Made by a program: the position numbers and the translations under genes. From JAKASX01 sp035534495 (lineage in GTDB: Bacteria; Acidobacteriota; Terriglobia; Acidiferrales; UBA7541), in the NCBI GenBank assembly GCA_035534495.1, contig DATLRW010000090.1, positions 1 to 14,553 on the forward strand: DNA of 14,553 nt. The letters run 5' to 3'. Under the pieces are notes generated by a model. That model had not been told where the DNA came from, did no database searches, and was given only the letters and a program-made list of their open reading frames with translations. Position 1 is the first letter of the stretch. Every line of letters begins with the position of its first letter. This document shows positions 5,909 through 14,500 of the stretch, piece after piece.

Positions 5909-7258
5909 ATGTTCCAGAAAATCCTGATCGCCAACCGCGGGGAAATCGCCCTGCGAATCATCCACGCCGCGAAGGAATTGGGGATCCGAACAGTAGCCGT
6001 CTATTCGGAGGCGGACCGCAACTCCCTGCACGTGCGCTTTGCCGACGAGGCGGTCTGCATCGGCCCGCCGCGGTCGGCCGACAGCTATCTGAACATTCCC
6101 GCGGTGATCAGCGCCGCGGAAATCACCAACGTTGACGCCATCCATCCCGGCTACGGGTTCCTTTCCGAGAACGCGAATTTCGCCGAGGTCTGCGAGGCGT
6201 CCCGGATCACCTTCATCGGTCCCTCGTCGGAGACGATCCGTCTGATGGGAGAAAAGGACCGCGCCCGGCGGGAGATGGCCGCGGCGGGTTTGCCCATCAT
6301 CCCCGGCTCGAAGGGCGTGGTGGAGGACGAAGCGAGCGCGGAACGGGTGGCGGCGGAGGTGGGCTATCCGCTCATGATCAAGGCGGCCGAAGGCGGCGGC
6401 GGCCGCGGCATGCGGCGGGTCAACGGGCCGGGCGAGCTGCTCGCGGCGTTTCACATGGCCCGAACGGAAGCCGAGCAGGCCTTCGGCTGCCCCGACGTGT
6501 ACATCGAGCGGCTGATTGAAAAACCGCGGCACATCGAATTTCAGGTCCTGGGCGACAAGACCGGACACGTGATCCATCTGGGCGAGCGCGAATGCAGCAT
6601 CCAGCGGCGGCATCAAAAATTGCTGGAGGAATCGCCCTCGCCCGTGCTCGACGGCGAGACGAGGGATCGGATCGGGGCGCAGGTGGTCGAAGCGCTGCGG
6701 CGGATCGGCTATACCGGCGCGGGCACGGTGGAATTTTTGCGCGACGCGGCCGGAAAATTTTATTTCATCGAGATGAACACCCGCATTCAGGTGGAGCACC
6801 CGGTGACCGAAATGCGGACCGGCGTGGACCTGGTGAAAGCGCAAATCCTGCTGGCGGCCGGCCTGCCTCTTTCCCGGGTGGTCGAGACGGTGGAATTTCG
6901 CGGCCATAGCCTGGAATGCCGGATTAACGCGGAGGACCCGGAAACCTTCCGGCCCTCGCCGGGCCACGTGACGGCATTTCACGTCCCCGGCGGGCCCGGC
7001 GTGCGGGTGGATACGGCGGCCTACGCCGGTTCGACCATTCCCCCTTATTACGATTCGCTGATGGCGAAGCTGGTCGTTCACGGCCGCGATCGCGAAGAGG
7101 CCCTGGCCCGGATGCGCCGGGCGCTCGACCTGTTCATCATCGAGGGCGTGCGCACCACGATTCCGTTGCACCGCCGCGTGCTCGCCGATTCGGAATTCAT
7201 CGCCGGCCGTTTCGATACGGGCTTTCTGGACCGCTTGCTGAAGGCGCCAAACGAGTAG
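5909..7258 (+). CDS. accC: biotin carboxylase subunit of acetyl-CoA carboxylase
   Basis: AccC uses ATP and bicarbonate to carboxylate biotin on AccB. The 449-residue length equals that of E. coli AccC. The N-terminal domain opens FQKILIANRGEIALRIIHAA. The ATP-grasp region shows K116 (GEKDRAR), K158 and the Gly-rich lid EGGGGRGMR; catalytic and binding segments HIEFQVLGD, ECSIQRRHQKLLEE and IEMNTRIQVEHPVTE are all intact, as is LECRINAEDP near the C-terminal domain, which ends in the usual IEGVRTTIPLH. The ATG at 5909 matches the family start; the ribosome site is poor (ACGGA), consistent with coupling to accB seven bases upstream. The carboxyltransferase genes accA and accD are not in the window. 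Confidence 0.97.
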   Translation: MFQKILIANRGEIALRIIHAAKELGIRTVAVYSEADRNSLHVRFADEAVCIGPPRSADSYLNIPAVISAAEITNVDAIHPGYGFLSENANFAEVCEASRITFIGPSSETIRLMGEKDRARREMAAAGLPIIPGSKGVVEDEASAERVAAEVGYPLMIKAAEGGGGRGMRRVNGPGELLAAFHMARTEAEQAFGCPDVYIERLIEKPRHIEFQVLGDKTGHVIHLGERECSIQRRHQKLLEESPSPVLDGETRDRIGAQVVEALRRIGYTGAGTVEFLRDAAGKFYFIEMNTRIQVEHPVTEMRTGVDLVKAQILLAAGLPLSRVVETVEFRGHSLECRINAEDPETFRPSPGHVTAFHVPGGPGVRVDTAAYAGSTIPPYYDSLMAKLVVHGRDREEALARMRRALDLFIIEGVRTTIPLHRRVLADSEFIAGRFDTGFLDRLLKAPNE

Positions 7259-7263
7259 CGATC

Positions 7264-7911
7264 ATGCCGCCTGTCTTTCCCCGGCTGTACATCATCGTGG
7301 ACGCCCCTCTGCTCCCGATCCCCGCGACGGAGATGGCCGAACGTTTGGCGTCGGCGGGAGCGCCGTTGATTCAATACCGCGATAAGCAAGGTTCCTCGCT
7401 CCGCCTCTACGAAACCTGCCGGGAACTGGGCCGGCGCATGGCCTCATTTCCCGTTCGATGGATCGTGAACGACCGGGCCGATATCGCCATGCTGACCGGG
7501 GCCGGCGGCGTGCACGTGGGCCAGGACGATCTCCCGGTTGCGGCCGCCAGGGAGATCGTGGGCCGCGACAGATGGGTCGGCTTTTCGACTCACACGCTCG
7601 AGCAGGTGCGCGAGGCCGACACGACCAGCGCCGATTACATCGCCTTTGGCCCGATCTATCCCACGACAACCAAAAAGCAGGCCGATCCAACCGTGGGGGC
7701 GGAAGGATTGCGGCGCGCCCGGGAGCTTACGCGAAAACCGCTGGTGGCGATTGGCGGCATTCGCCTGGAAAACGCCGAGGAGTTATGGCGCGCCGGCGCG
7801 GATTCGCTCGCCGTGGCACGCGACGTCGTTTCCCACCGGGACCCGTCGGCTCGCGTGCGGGAGTATCTGGCGCTGGCCGAGCGCGTTTTCGGGGCACAAG
7901 CGAAGCCCTAG
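7264..7911 (+). CDS. thiE: thiamine phosphate synthase
   Basis: ThiE joins the pyrimidine (HMP pyrophosphate) and thiazole phosphate moieties to make thiamine phosphate. The 215-residue protein has the TIM-barrel signature motifs in order: LYIIVD, IQYRDK (pyrophosphate contact), WIVNDRADIA, GVHVGQDDLPV, GFSTHTLEQ, YIAFGPIYPTTTK and PLVAIGGI. Length and order match the family. The ATG lies five bases after the accC stop, with no strong ribosome site, so it is probably the last gene of the 4291-7911 transcript. No thiamine (TPP) riboswitch is evident upstream, so thiamine control of this copy is not supported. The TenI-like branch is a possible alternative, but the complete TTTK and GGI loops favour ThiE. 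Confidence 0.93.
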   Translation: MPPVFPRLYIIVDAPLLPIPATEMAERLASAGAPLIQYRDKQGSSLRLYETCRELGRRMASFPVRWIVNDRADIAMLTGAGGVHVGQDDLPVAAAREIVGRDRWVGFSTHTLEQVREADTTSADYIAFGPIYPTTTKKQADPTVGAEGLRRARELTRKPLVAIGGIRLENAEELWRAGADSLAVARDVVSHRDPSARVREYLALAERVFGAQAKP

Positions 7912-7976
7912 CCCGTCCGAGATGCCGGCTGCACATCCTATTCATCCTACTCATGATCTTATGATCGCTTGAGGGT

Positions 7977-8031
7977 CGGCCGTCATTTCCCCCAATCAGT
8001 GTGGAAGATGACCTACGCCGCGGGACGGCCG
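7977..8031. promoter_or_regulatory. inverted repeats upstream of the efflux operon
   Basis: The gap between thiE and the efflux operon holds an 8-bp inverted repeat, cggccgtc (7977-7984) with gacggccg (8024-8031). A smaller one, gtcat (7982-7986) with atgac (8008-8012), is flanked by ttcc and ggaa. They could be an operator for a metal sensor or a stem-loop after thiE. No T-run follows, and I recognise no known operator. Confidence 0.25.
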
Positions 8032-8089
8032 GTGGTTTCTGTACTTCAACTTATAGCGCGCGCGCGACTTGGCGGGTATGGGTCGCGGC

Positions 8090-8488
8090 ATGAAACGTGC
8101 TATTCTGTCTGCCATGGCACGGCGTAGCCTGATTCTGGCATTGATGTTCAACCTGGCTACTCTGGTGCCGTTGCCCCTTTCCGCCTGTGCCGTCCTTACC
8201 GGCCTTCAAGGGCCGTGCCAGTGCCCCATGATGATGCAGGGTGAGGGCGTAACGAGGGCCCAGAGCCGCGGAGCGATGATTTCGTGTCGCTGCATCGAGG
8301 CCAGCGCCCCCATTCCCAAGGCCGAGATCGGCGGGACGAACTCGCCGTCTACGCTTCTCGCCGGGATTTTCTCCGTCCTTTCTACACCGAAGCAGGTAAC
8401 TTCCTCAGCCAATTCCCCGAGCGCGCTCGTGGTTGCCGCCCTGGGTCCGCCCAAGCTCCGAGCGCAGCTCTGTATCTTTTTGCTTTAA
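8090..8488 (+). CDS. small Cys/Met-rich putative lipoprotein ahead of the efflux genes
   Basis: The 132-residue product has a basic start (MKRAILSAMARRS), a hydrophobic stretch (LILALMFNLATLVPL) and a lipobox-like LSAC with C33, so it may be a lipoprotein facing the periplasm. Next come C43 and C45 (PCQCP), a run M47-M49, then C66 and C68 (SCRC). Two CxC pairs plus a Met run suggest soft-metal binding such as Cu(I), which is inference. The rest is Ser/Ala/Pro-rich and low in recognisable structure. Alternative starts are ATG at 8078 and ATG at 8114; none has a strong ribosome site, and 8114 would still keep the hydrophobic segment. It lies 97 bases before the outer-membrane channel gene on the same strand. 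I recall comparable short Cys-containing proteins ahead of heavy-metal RND operons in Acidobacteriota, but no function is established to my knowledge. Confidence 0.62.
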   Translation: MKRAILSAMARRSLILALMFNLATLVPLPLSACAVLTGLQGPCQCPMMMQGEGVTRAQSRGAMISCRCIEASAPIPKAEIGGTNSPSTLLAGIFSVLSTPKQVTSSANSPSALVVAALGPPKLRAQLCIFLL

Positions 8489-8585
8489 ACCCTCCCGTCC
8501 GATTTCGCCTCAACGGCGCGCGGCGTTGTACGCGCTCTGACTCCAACCCAATCGATGGCTTTGATAAATCGCGGGAGAAAAGCGC

Positions 8586-9872
8586 ATGAAGTTTCGAAAC
8601 CGGCTGTTTTTTGGCATGTCGCTCGTGATTTTTGGGACCTTCCCCGCCGCGGGTCAGGCTGAGAAAACAATAACGCAGCCCGCGCCCGAGAAGGTGCTGC
8701 ATCTCGACAATCTCGTGACCGAAGCGTTGCGCGCGAATCCGGAAATCCGCGCCGCCGAGCTGCACGTCGAAGCGCTGCAGGCGCGCGTACCTCAAGAGAA
8801 AGCGTTGCCCGATCCCACCGTCACGGTCGGGTGGATGGGTAACCCCGCTCCGTTCGTCGTGAATGCGACGGCCGCGATGAGCTACCGCGGCGTGTCGGCG
8901 ATGGAGACGTTTCCTTTCCCCGGCAAGCTGAAGCTACGCGGAGAGATTGCCGATCGCGAGAGCCGGGCGGCCTGGTGGGACTACGAAGCCGCGCGGCGGA
9001 GCGTGGTTTCCGAGGTGAAGGTTGCCTACTACCAATACGCCTATTTTCACAAGGCACTCGAAATCGTCGAGAATAATCAGATTCTACTCGAGAGCCTGAT
9101 TAAGATCGCCGAAGCGCGTTACGAGGCCGGCCAGGGACTCCAGCAGGACATCCTGAAGGGCCAAGTGGAGCTTTCGCAGCTCCTGGAGCGGGCCACGATT
9201 CTGAATGAGCAGGAATACATGGCCGCCGCGCGGATCAACACGCTGCTCAACCGCGATCCGGAAATGCCTCTCGCGCCCCCCTCGCCTCTGACGCAAACGA
9301 AGCTGACGTATACGCTCGACAACCTCTACCGCCTGGCGCGGACGAACGATACGAACTTGCAAGGTGACCGGCGAATGATCGAACGGGATGAGGATGCGGT
9401 CGCGTTCGCCCGGAAATCCTACGAGCCCGACTTCGACGTCAGCTACATGTACCAGCGGATGCCGGGAGGGCCGAATCTCTACGGGGCGTTCCTCGGGGTG
9501 AACATCCCCGTCTTCTATAAGTCCAAACAACGTCAGGAAGTAGTCGAGGCTAGCCGGGATCTCGCGAGCGAACGGAGCGTCCGCGAGAACCGGGAGACAA
9601 CGGTGAATTTCCTGGTGAAGGAGCAATTCCTGGAAGCGGATCAAGCTCAAAAACTGAGCGTGCTTTACTCGCAAGCGATCATGCCGCAGTCGGCGCAGGC
9701 TCTCGAATCATCCGAGATTGCTTACGAGGCGGGGAAGACCGATTTTCTGACGATGCTCGACAACTTCGTCAGCCTGCTGGAATTTCGGGTGAATTACTAC
9801 CGCGAAATCTCCGATTACCAGATTTCGCTGGCACGCCTCGAGCCGCTGGTCGGCGTCGAACTCACGAAGTGA
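8586..9872 (+). CDS. TolC-type outer-membrane channel of metal efflux system (CusC/CzcC-like)
   Basis: The 428-residue protein is the outer-membrane exit duct of the tripartite pump. It begins with a signal peptide (MKFRNRLFFGMSLVIFGTFPAAGQA) without a lipobox Cys, unlike lipidated CusC. Two outer-membrane efflux protein repeats follow: the first from LDNLVTEALRANPEIRAAE through the long helices around EALQARVPQEKALPDPTV and YYQYAYFHKALEIVENN to about residue 225, the second from LDNLYRLARTNDTNLQ to the end (LARLEPLVGVELTK). The PDPTVTVGWMGNP and METFPFPGKLKLRGE segments are typical of heavy-metal (CzcC/CusC) members. The ATG at 8586 follows CGGGAGAAAAGCGC, a good ribosome site. The stop overlaps a GTG, but the adaptor's better start is 72 bases on. 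Confidence 0.92.
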   Translation: MKFRNRLFFGMSLVIFGTFPAAGQAEKTITQPAPEKVLHLDNLVTEALRANPEIRAAELHVEALQARVPQEKALPDPTVTVGWMGNPAPFVVNATAAMSYRGVSAMETFPFPGKLKLRGEIADRESRAAWWDYEAARRSVVSEVKVAYYQYAYFHKALEIVENNQILLESLIKIAEARYEAGQGLQQDILKGQVELSQLLERATILNEQEYMAAARINTLLNRDPEMPLAPPSPLTQTKLTYTLDNLYRLARTNDTNLQGDRRMIERDEDAVAFARKSYEPDFDVSYMYQRMPGGPNLYGAFLGVNIPVFYKSKQRQEVVEASRDLASERSVRENRETTVNFLVKEQFLEADQAQKLSVLYSQAIMPQSAQALESSEIAYEAGKTDFLTMLDNFVSLLEFRVNYYREISDYQISLARLEPLVGVELTK

Positions 9873-9943
9873 GATCAAGGCATGCCGTTGTTAGGGAATC
9901 GAAACTTTTGCCGATTCGCCAGGTGGCGAGAGGGAGGGTTCGC

Positions 9944-11503
9944 ATGAAAAACTATCGAACCGCGTTTCTTGCCGTGCTCGCCATCAACGTGGCGTTGCTC
10001 GCGGCGCTGGGGGTGTGGTGGTGGCATTCGCGTTCCGCGGCGGCTCCGACACAAAGCGGATCCGGAACGGAAGTGGTCGCCGAAGGGCCGATGCAGAAAA
10101 CCGTTTCCTCGGCCGCGCAGCCGGTGCCTACGACACTTGTTCCCTTGCAACTTTCCCCGCAACGGCTGCAAAGCATCGGCGTGAAGGTCGGTGTGGTGGA
10201 GCGAAAGGTGATCCACGACGACATTCGCGTCGTCGGGAGCGTTTCCGTGGACGAGCGGACGCAGGCGTACGTCCAGACGAGATTCTCGGGTTGGATTCAG
10301 AAGGTTTTCGCCAACGCCAATTTCCAGTACGTGAGGAAGGGCGAGCCGCTCTTCACCATTTACAGCCAGGATCTGGTTGCCACCGAACGCGAATACTTGC
10401 TAGCCGAGCAAAACGAGCGATTGCTGGCCAAGAGCACCGTGCCCGGCGTGGCCGAAGGCGCTCGCTCGCTGGTGAAGGCCACGCTCGGACGCCTGCGCCA
10501 GTGGAATCTTCCACGGCGCGAGATCGCCCGGCTCGAGCATGCCGGGAGCGTACAGCAGTATCTGGAAATCGATTCGCCCGTTTCCGGATTCATCACCGAG
10601 CGGAATGCGCTGCCCAACCTCTACGTCCAGCCGGAGACGCGGCTCTATACCGTCGCCGATTTTTCCACGGTCTGGGTATATGCCGAAGTATTTCAGAACG
10701 ATCTAGGCCGCGTCCGGGTTGGCGACCCTGCCAGTCTTACCGTCGATTCCTATCCTGGCCGGACGTTCCGCGGCCGAGTGAATTTCATTTATCCCGACGT
10801 GGACATGGCGACGCGGACGGCGCGCGTACGCCTGGTGTTTTCCAATCCCGGTCTTCTGCTGAAACCGGGAATGTTCGTGAACGTCGATCTGGAAGTCCCG
10901 ATGGGCCGGCAACTGGTCGTTCCCGCATCGGCCATCTTCCAGACGGGCACGCGGCAGATTGCCTTCATCGATCGCGGCGGCGGCTATCTCGATCCGCGCG
11001 AGGTGCTCGTAGGGCCGCAGGTCGGCGACAGCTTCATCGTGCTGAAAGGACTGAAGCCGAACGAACGCATCGTCACCTCCGCCAATTTCCTGATTGATTC
11101 CGAGAGCCAGTTGCAGGCCGCTCTCGGCAGCTTTCTGCCGCCACCGCCTGGAGCGGGCGCGGCCGCTGCAAGGAACGTTCCACAAAACAACGTGGAGTTC
11201 AGCAGTATTCCCTCGCCCCCCCGCAAGGGCAGCAACACGTTCCAGGCGAAGCTGACCGATGCCCAGGGCAAGGGGATCGCCGGCGCGCAGGTTCAAGTGC
11301 TATTCCTCATGCCGGCCATGCCGGCGATGGGCATGGCGGCGCAGCGAGTCGCATTCAACCTGGAAGACAAGGGCGGCGGGGTTTACCAAGGACAAGGTGC
11401 GCTGCCGAGCGCGGGAACCTGGCAGGTATCGATTGTGGCGAAACGCGCGGGACAGGTGATCGCGAGCAAGCACCTGAGCGTCAACGTCAGCGGAGGGATG
11501 TGA
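9944..11503 (+). CDS. cusB: periplasmic adaptor of Cu/Ag-type RND efflux with C-terminal YtkA-like domain
   Basis: The 519-residue membrane-fusion protein links the inner-membrane pump to the outer-membrane channel. An N-terminal signal anchor (about 5-27, ending GVWWWHS) is followed by the CusB-like core: the beta-barrel entry LSPQRLQSIGVKVGVVERK, barrel-sandwich part YVQTRFSGWIQKVFANANF, helical hairpin near YSQDLVATEREYLLAEQNE, then DFSTVWVYAEVFQND and MFVNVDLEVPMGR. From about residue 417 an extra domain (FQAKLTDAQGKGIAGAQV to the end) resembles FixH/YtkA-like beta-sandwiches and contains M456, M459, M462 and M464 in LMPAMPAMGMA, a plausible Cu(I) site. The start at 9944 is chosen for its GAGGGAGGG ribosome site and the anchor; a GTG at 9869 overlapping the previous stop (GTGA) would add 25 unlikely residues. 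The pump gene starts one base after the stop. Cu/Ag rather than Zn/Co specificity is inferred. Confidence 0.9.
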   Translation: MKNYRTAFLAVLAINVALLAALGVWWWHSRSAAAPTQSGSGTEVVAEGPMQKTVSSAAQPVPTTLVPLQLSPQRLQSIGVKVGVVERKVIHDDIRVVGSVSVDERTQAYVQTRFSGWIQKVFANANFQYVRKGEPLFTIYSQDLVATEREYLLAEQNERLLAKSTVPGVAEGARSLVKATLGRLRQWNLPRREIARLEHAGSVQQYLEIDSPVSGFITERNALPNLYVQPETRLYTVADFSTVWVYAEVFQNDLGRVRVGDPASLTVDSYPGRTFRGRVNFIYPDVDMATRTARVRLVFSNPGLLLKPGMFVNVDLEVPMGRQLVVPASAIFQTGTRQIAFIDRGGGYLDPREVLVGPQVGDSFIVLKGLKPNERIVTSANFLIDSESQLQAALGSFLPPPPGAGAAAARNVPQNNVEFSSIPSPPRKGSNTFQAKLTDAQGKGIAGAQVQVLFLMPAMPAMGMAAQRVAFNLEDKGGGVYQGQGALPSAGTWQVSIVAKRAGQVIASKHLSVNVSGGM

Positions 11504-11504
11504 G

Positions 11505-14500
11505 GTGATCTCCCGGCTGATCGAATGGTGCAGTCGCAACCGGTTCCTGGTATTTGCCGCGACCATCGCCCTGGTCGTCGCGGGCGTTTGGGCGCTCCGC
11601 CAGGTCCCGCTCGACGCACTGCCGGATATCTCCGACGTGCAGGTGATCGTACACACCTCCTGGCCAGGTGAACCGCCCAATATTATTGAAGATCAGGTGA
11701 CATATCCGATCGCGAGGGCCTTTCTGGCGGCGCCACGGGTGAAGGCGGTACGGGCACAGACGATGTTCGGCGATTCGTATGTGTTCGTCGTATTTCGCGA
11801 CGGAACCGATCTCTATTGGGCTCGCTCGCGGGTGCTCGAATACCTGCAGCAGATTGAGGGGCAATTGCCGGCAGGCGTACATCCGGTGATTGGCCCCGAC
11901 GCGACGGGGGCCGGTTGGGTCTACGAATACGCGGTCGTCGACCGCACGCACAAGTACAGCCTGGCCGATCTGCGCGCGTTGCAGGACTGGTATTTGCGCT
12001 ACCAATTGGAAACTGTGCCCGGCGTGGCGGAAGTGGCTTCGATCGGCGGATTCGTTCGCCAGTATCAGGTCAATCTCGATCCGAACAAGCTATTGGCGTA
12101 CGGCATCCCGCTTCGAACGGTGATCGCCCGCGTGCGCGAAAGCACGAACGAAGTTGGCGGGCGGATACTCGAGATGGGCGGAGCCGAATACATGGTGCGA
12201 GGGCTCGGGTACCTGCGCTCGCTCAACGATTTGGCAAACGTTCCGGTCGCCGTTAAAAACGGCACGCCGGTTCTCATCCGCGATCTTGGCACGGTGACTT
12301 TCGGCCCGGACATCCGCGAAGGCGCGGCCGACTGGAACGGCGAAGGCGAAACGGTCGGCGGGATCGTGGTCATGCGTTACGGAATGAACGCGCTGCAGGT
12401 GATCGACGGGGTGAAAGAAAAGCTTGCCCAGATCGCGCCCTCGCTCCCGCCCGGCGTCGAGATCGTTTCCGCTTATGACCGATCGGGACTGATCGAATCG
12501 TCGGTTCACACGTTGGAACGCGATTTGGTGGAAGAGGCGGTCATCGTGAGCCTGGTCATGATTTTCTTCCTCTTGCATTTCCGCTCGGCGCTGATTCCGA
12601 TTCTGAGCATACCGATCGCTCTCGTGGCGGCGTTCATCCCGATGCATTTCCTCCACGTCAGTTCGAACATCATGTCACTGGGCGGTTTAGCGCTGGCAAT
12701 TGGGGTTCTGGTGGATGCCGCCATCGTAATGGTGGAGAACGGCTATCGTCATCTAGCTGAAGCGCAAAACGGCGATCCTCCGGCGGGTGTGCCGCCGGAG
12801 GGGCCGGTCGAGGCCGCGAACGTGTCTGCCGAAGAGCGGCCAGCCGATCCCGGCCGTCGCACTGCTCCCATCTCGCCGATCACCGGAAAACAGCGCCGGC
12901 GGATCATGCTCGACGCCGCCAAGCAGGTGGGAACGCCGATCTTTTTTTCGCTCTTGATCATTATCGTTTCTTTCCTGCCGGTCTTCTTGCTCCAATCCCA
13001 GGAGGGCCGGCTGTTCCGGCCGCTGGCCTGGACGAAGACGCTTTCGATCGCTTTCGCCTCGATTCTTTCGGTCACATTGGTGCCGGTGCTGATGCCGCTC
13101 TTCATTCGCGGGCGGCTGCGGCCGGAATCCCGGAATCCCTTCGCACGCGTTTCCCAGTCCCTCTACCAGAGGGTACTGCGCGTCTGTTTGCGGCACCGAG
13201 CGGCGACGGTGATCCTGAGCCTCGTCATTGTGGCACTCGTGGCGCCCCTGGCGGAGCGAATCGGGAGCCAGTTCATGCCGTCTTTGTTCGAAGGTTCGGT
13301 GCTCTATATGCCGACGGCGCTGCCCGGCATCTCTATTACCTCCGCTTCGGGGCTCCTTCAGGAGCAGGACCGGATCATCCGCTCGTTCCCTGAGGTTCGG
13401 AGCGTGTTCGGTACGGTCGGCCGGTCGAATTCCGCCACCGACAACGCCCCACTCGACATGTTCGACACCACGATCATGCTGAAACCTCGCCGCCAATGGC
13501 CCCAGGGAATGACCTACACGAAACTCATTCAGCAGATGGACTCCAAACTGCAATTTCCCGGCATAACGAATACCTGGACGATGCCTGTGGCGAACCGGCT
13601 TGATATGGAGCTGACCGGAATCAAAACGCCGGTCGGAATGAAAATTCAGGGACCAAGCATCGATGGGATCCAGCAGGCGGGCATGCGGGTCCAGCAGATT
13701 CTATCGGGGATGCCGGAGGTACGCTCGATTTTCGCCGAGCGGGTGGCACAGGGATTTTACATCAATATCGCGGTGGACCGAGCGATTGCCGCGCGCTACG
13801 GGCTCACGGTCGCGGACGTGCAACGCGCCATCGAATCGGGAATCGGCGGCGAGAACGTTGCCGAGAATATCGAAGGCCGCGAGCGATTCCCGATCGACGT
13901 GCGCTACAACCGCGATTTCCGCAACGATCTTCCCGATCTCGAGCGCGTCCTGATCGCCACCCCCACCGGTGCGCAAATCCCGATCAGCGAAGTCGCGACG
14001 ATCACTTTTTCACAGGGCCCGGAGATGATCCGCGACGAGGGCGGTCAACTGACCGGCTACGTGTACCTCGATCTCAAGACATCCAACTACGGCGGCTTCG
14101 TCAACCAAGCCGATGCTCTCCTTCGCAAGAAGCTGAGCCTGCCGCCCGGCTACACCTACCACTGGTCCGGCGAATACGAATTCGAATTGCACGCCAAGAA
14201 ACGGCTCGAGTTCATCCTTCCGATCGTGTTCTTCATCATCTTCTTGCTGCTCTACCTTGCGTTCCATTCGGTCGCCGAGGCGGCAATTCTTTTCTTTCCG
14301 GTATTTTTCGCGCTGACCGGGGGTCTATTGCTCCAGTGGCTGCTCGGCTACAACTTCAGCGTGGCCGCGGCGGTCGGTTACATCACGCTGTTCGGGATCG
14401 CGGTGGAGACCTCAGTTGTGATGGTCATTTACCTGCACGAAGCCATGGACAGCCGGTTGGCATCCGGTGAGCCCCTCGGAAGAGCCGACGTGGAAAGGGC

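Noticed and set aside
5756..7171. Minus-strand open frame of 471 codons
   Set aside because: It is a GC-bias shadow of accC, whose catalytic motifs are intact on the plus strand.
7934..7953. Two tandem nine-base units (catcctatt, catcctact) after thiE
   Set aside because: Only two imperfect copies; too little to call a repeat array or binding site.
8056..8066. Alternating gcgcgcgcgcg run as a Z-DNA-like or regulatory site
   Set aside because: Eleven bases of alternating GC are expected by chance at this base composition.
7912..8089. TPP riboswitch, tRNA or other RNA gene in this or other gaps
   Set aside because: No conserved riboswitch core or cloverleaf pattern was seen in any intergenic stretch.
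13450..13830. Assigning all three Met residues of the E. coli CusA metal site
   Set aside because: APLDM and NRLDM look like plausible equivalents of two of them, but I could not place the third by eye with confidence, so no claim of a full or missing triad is made.
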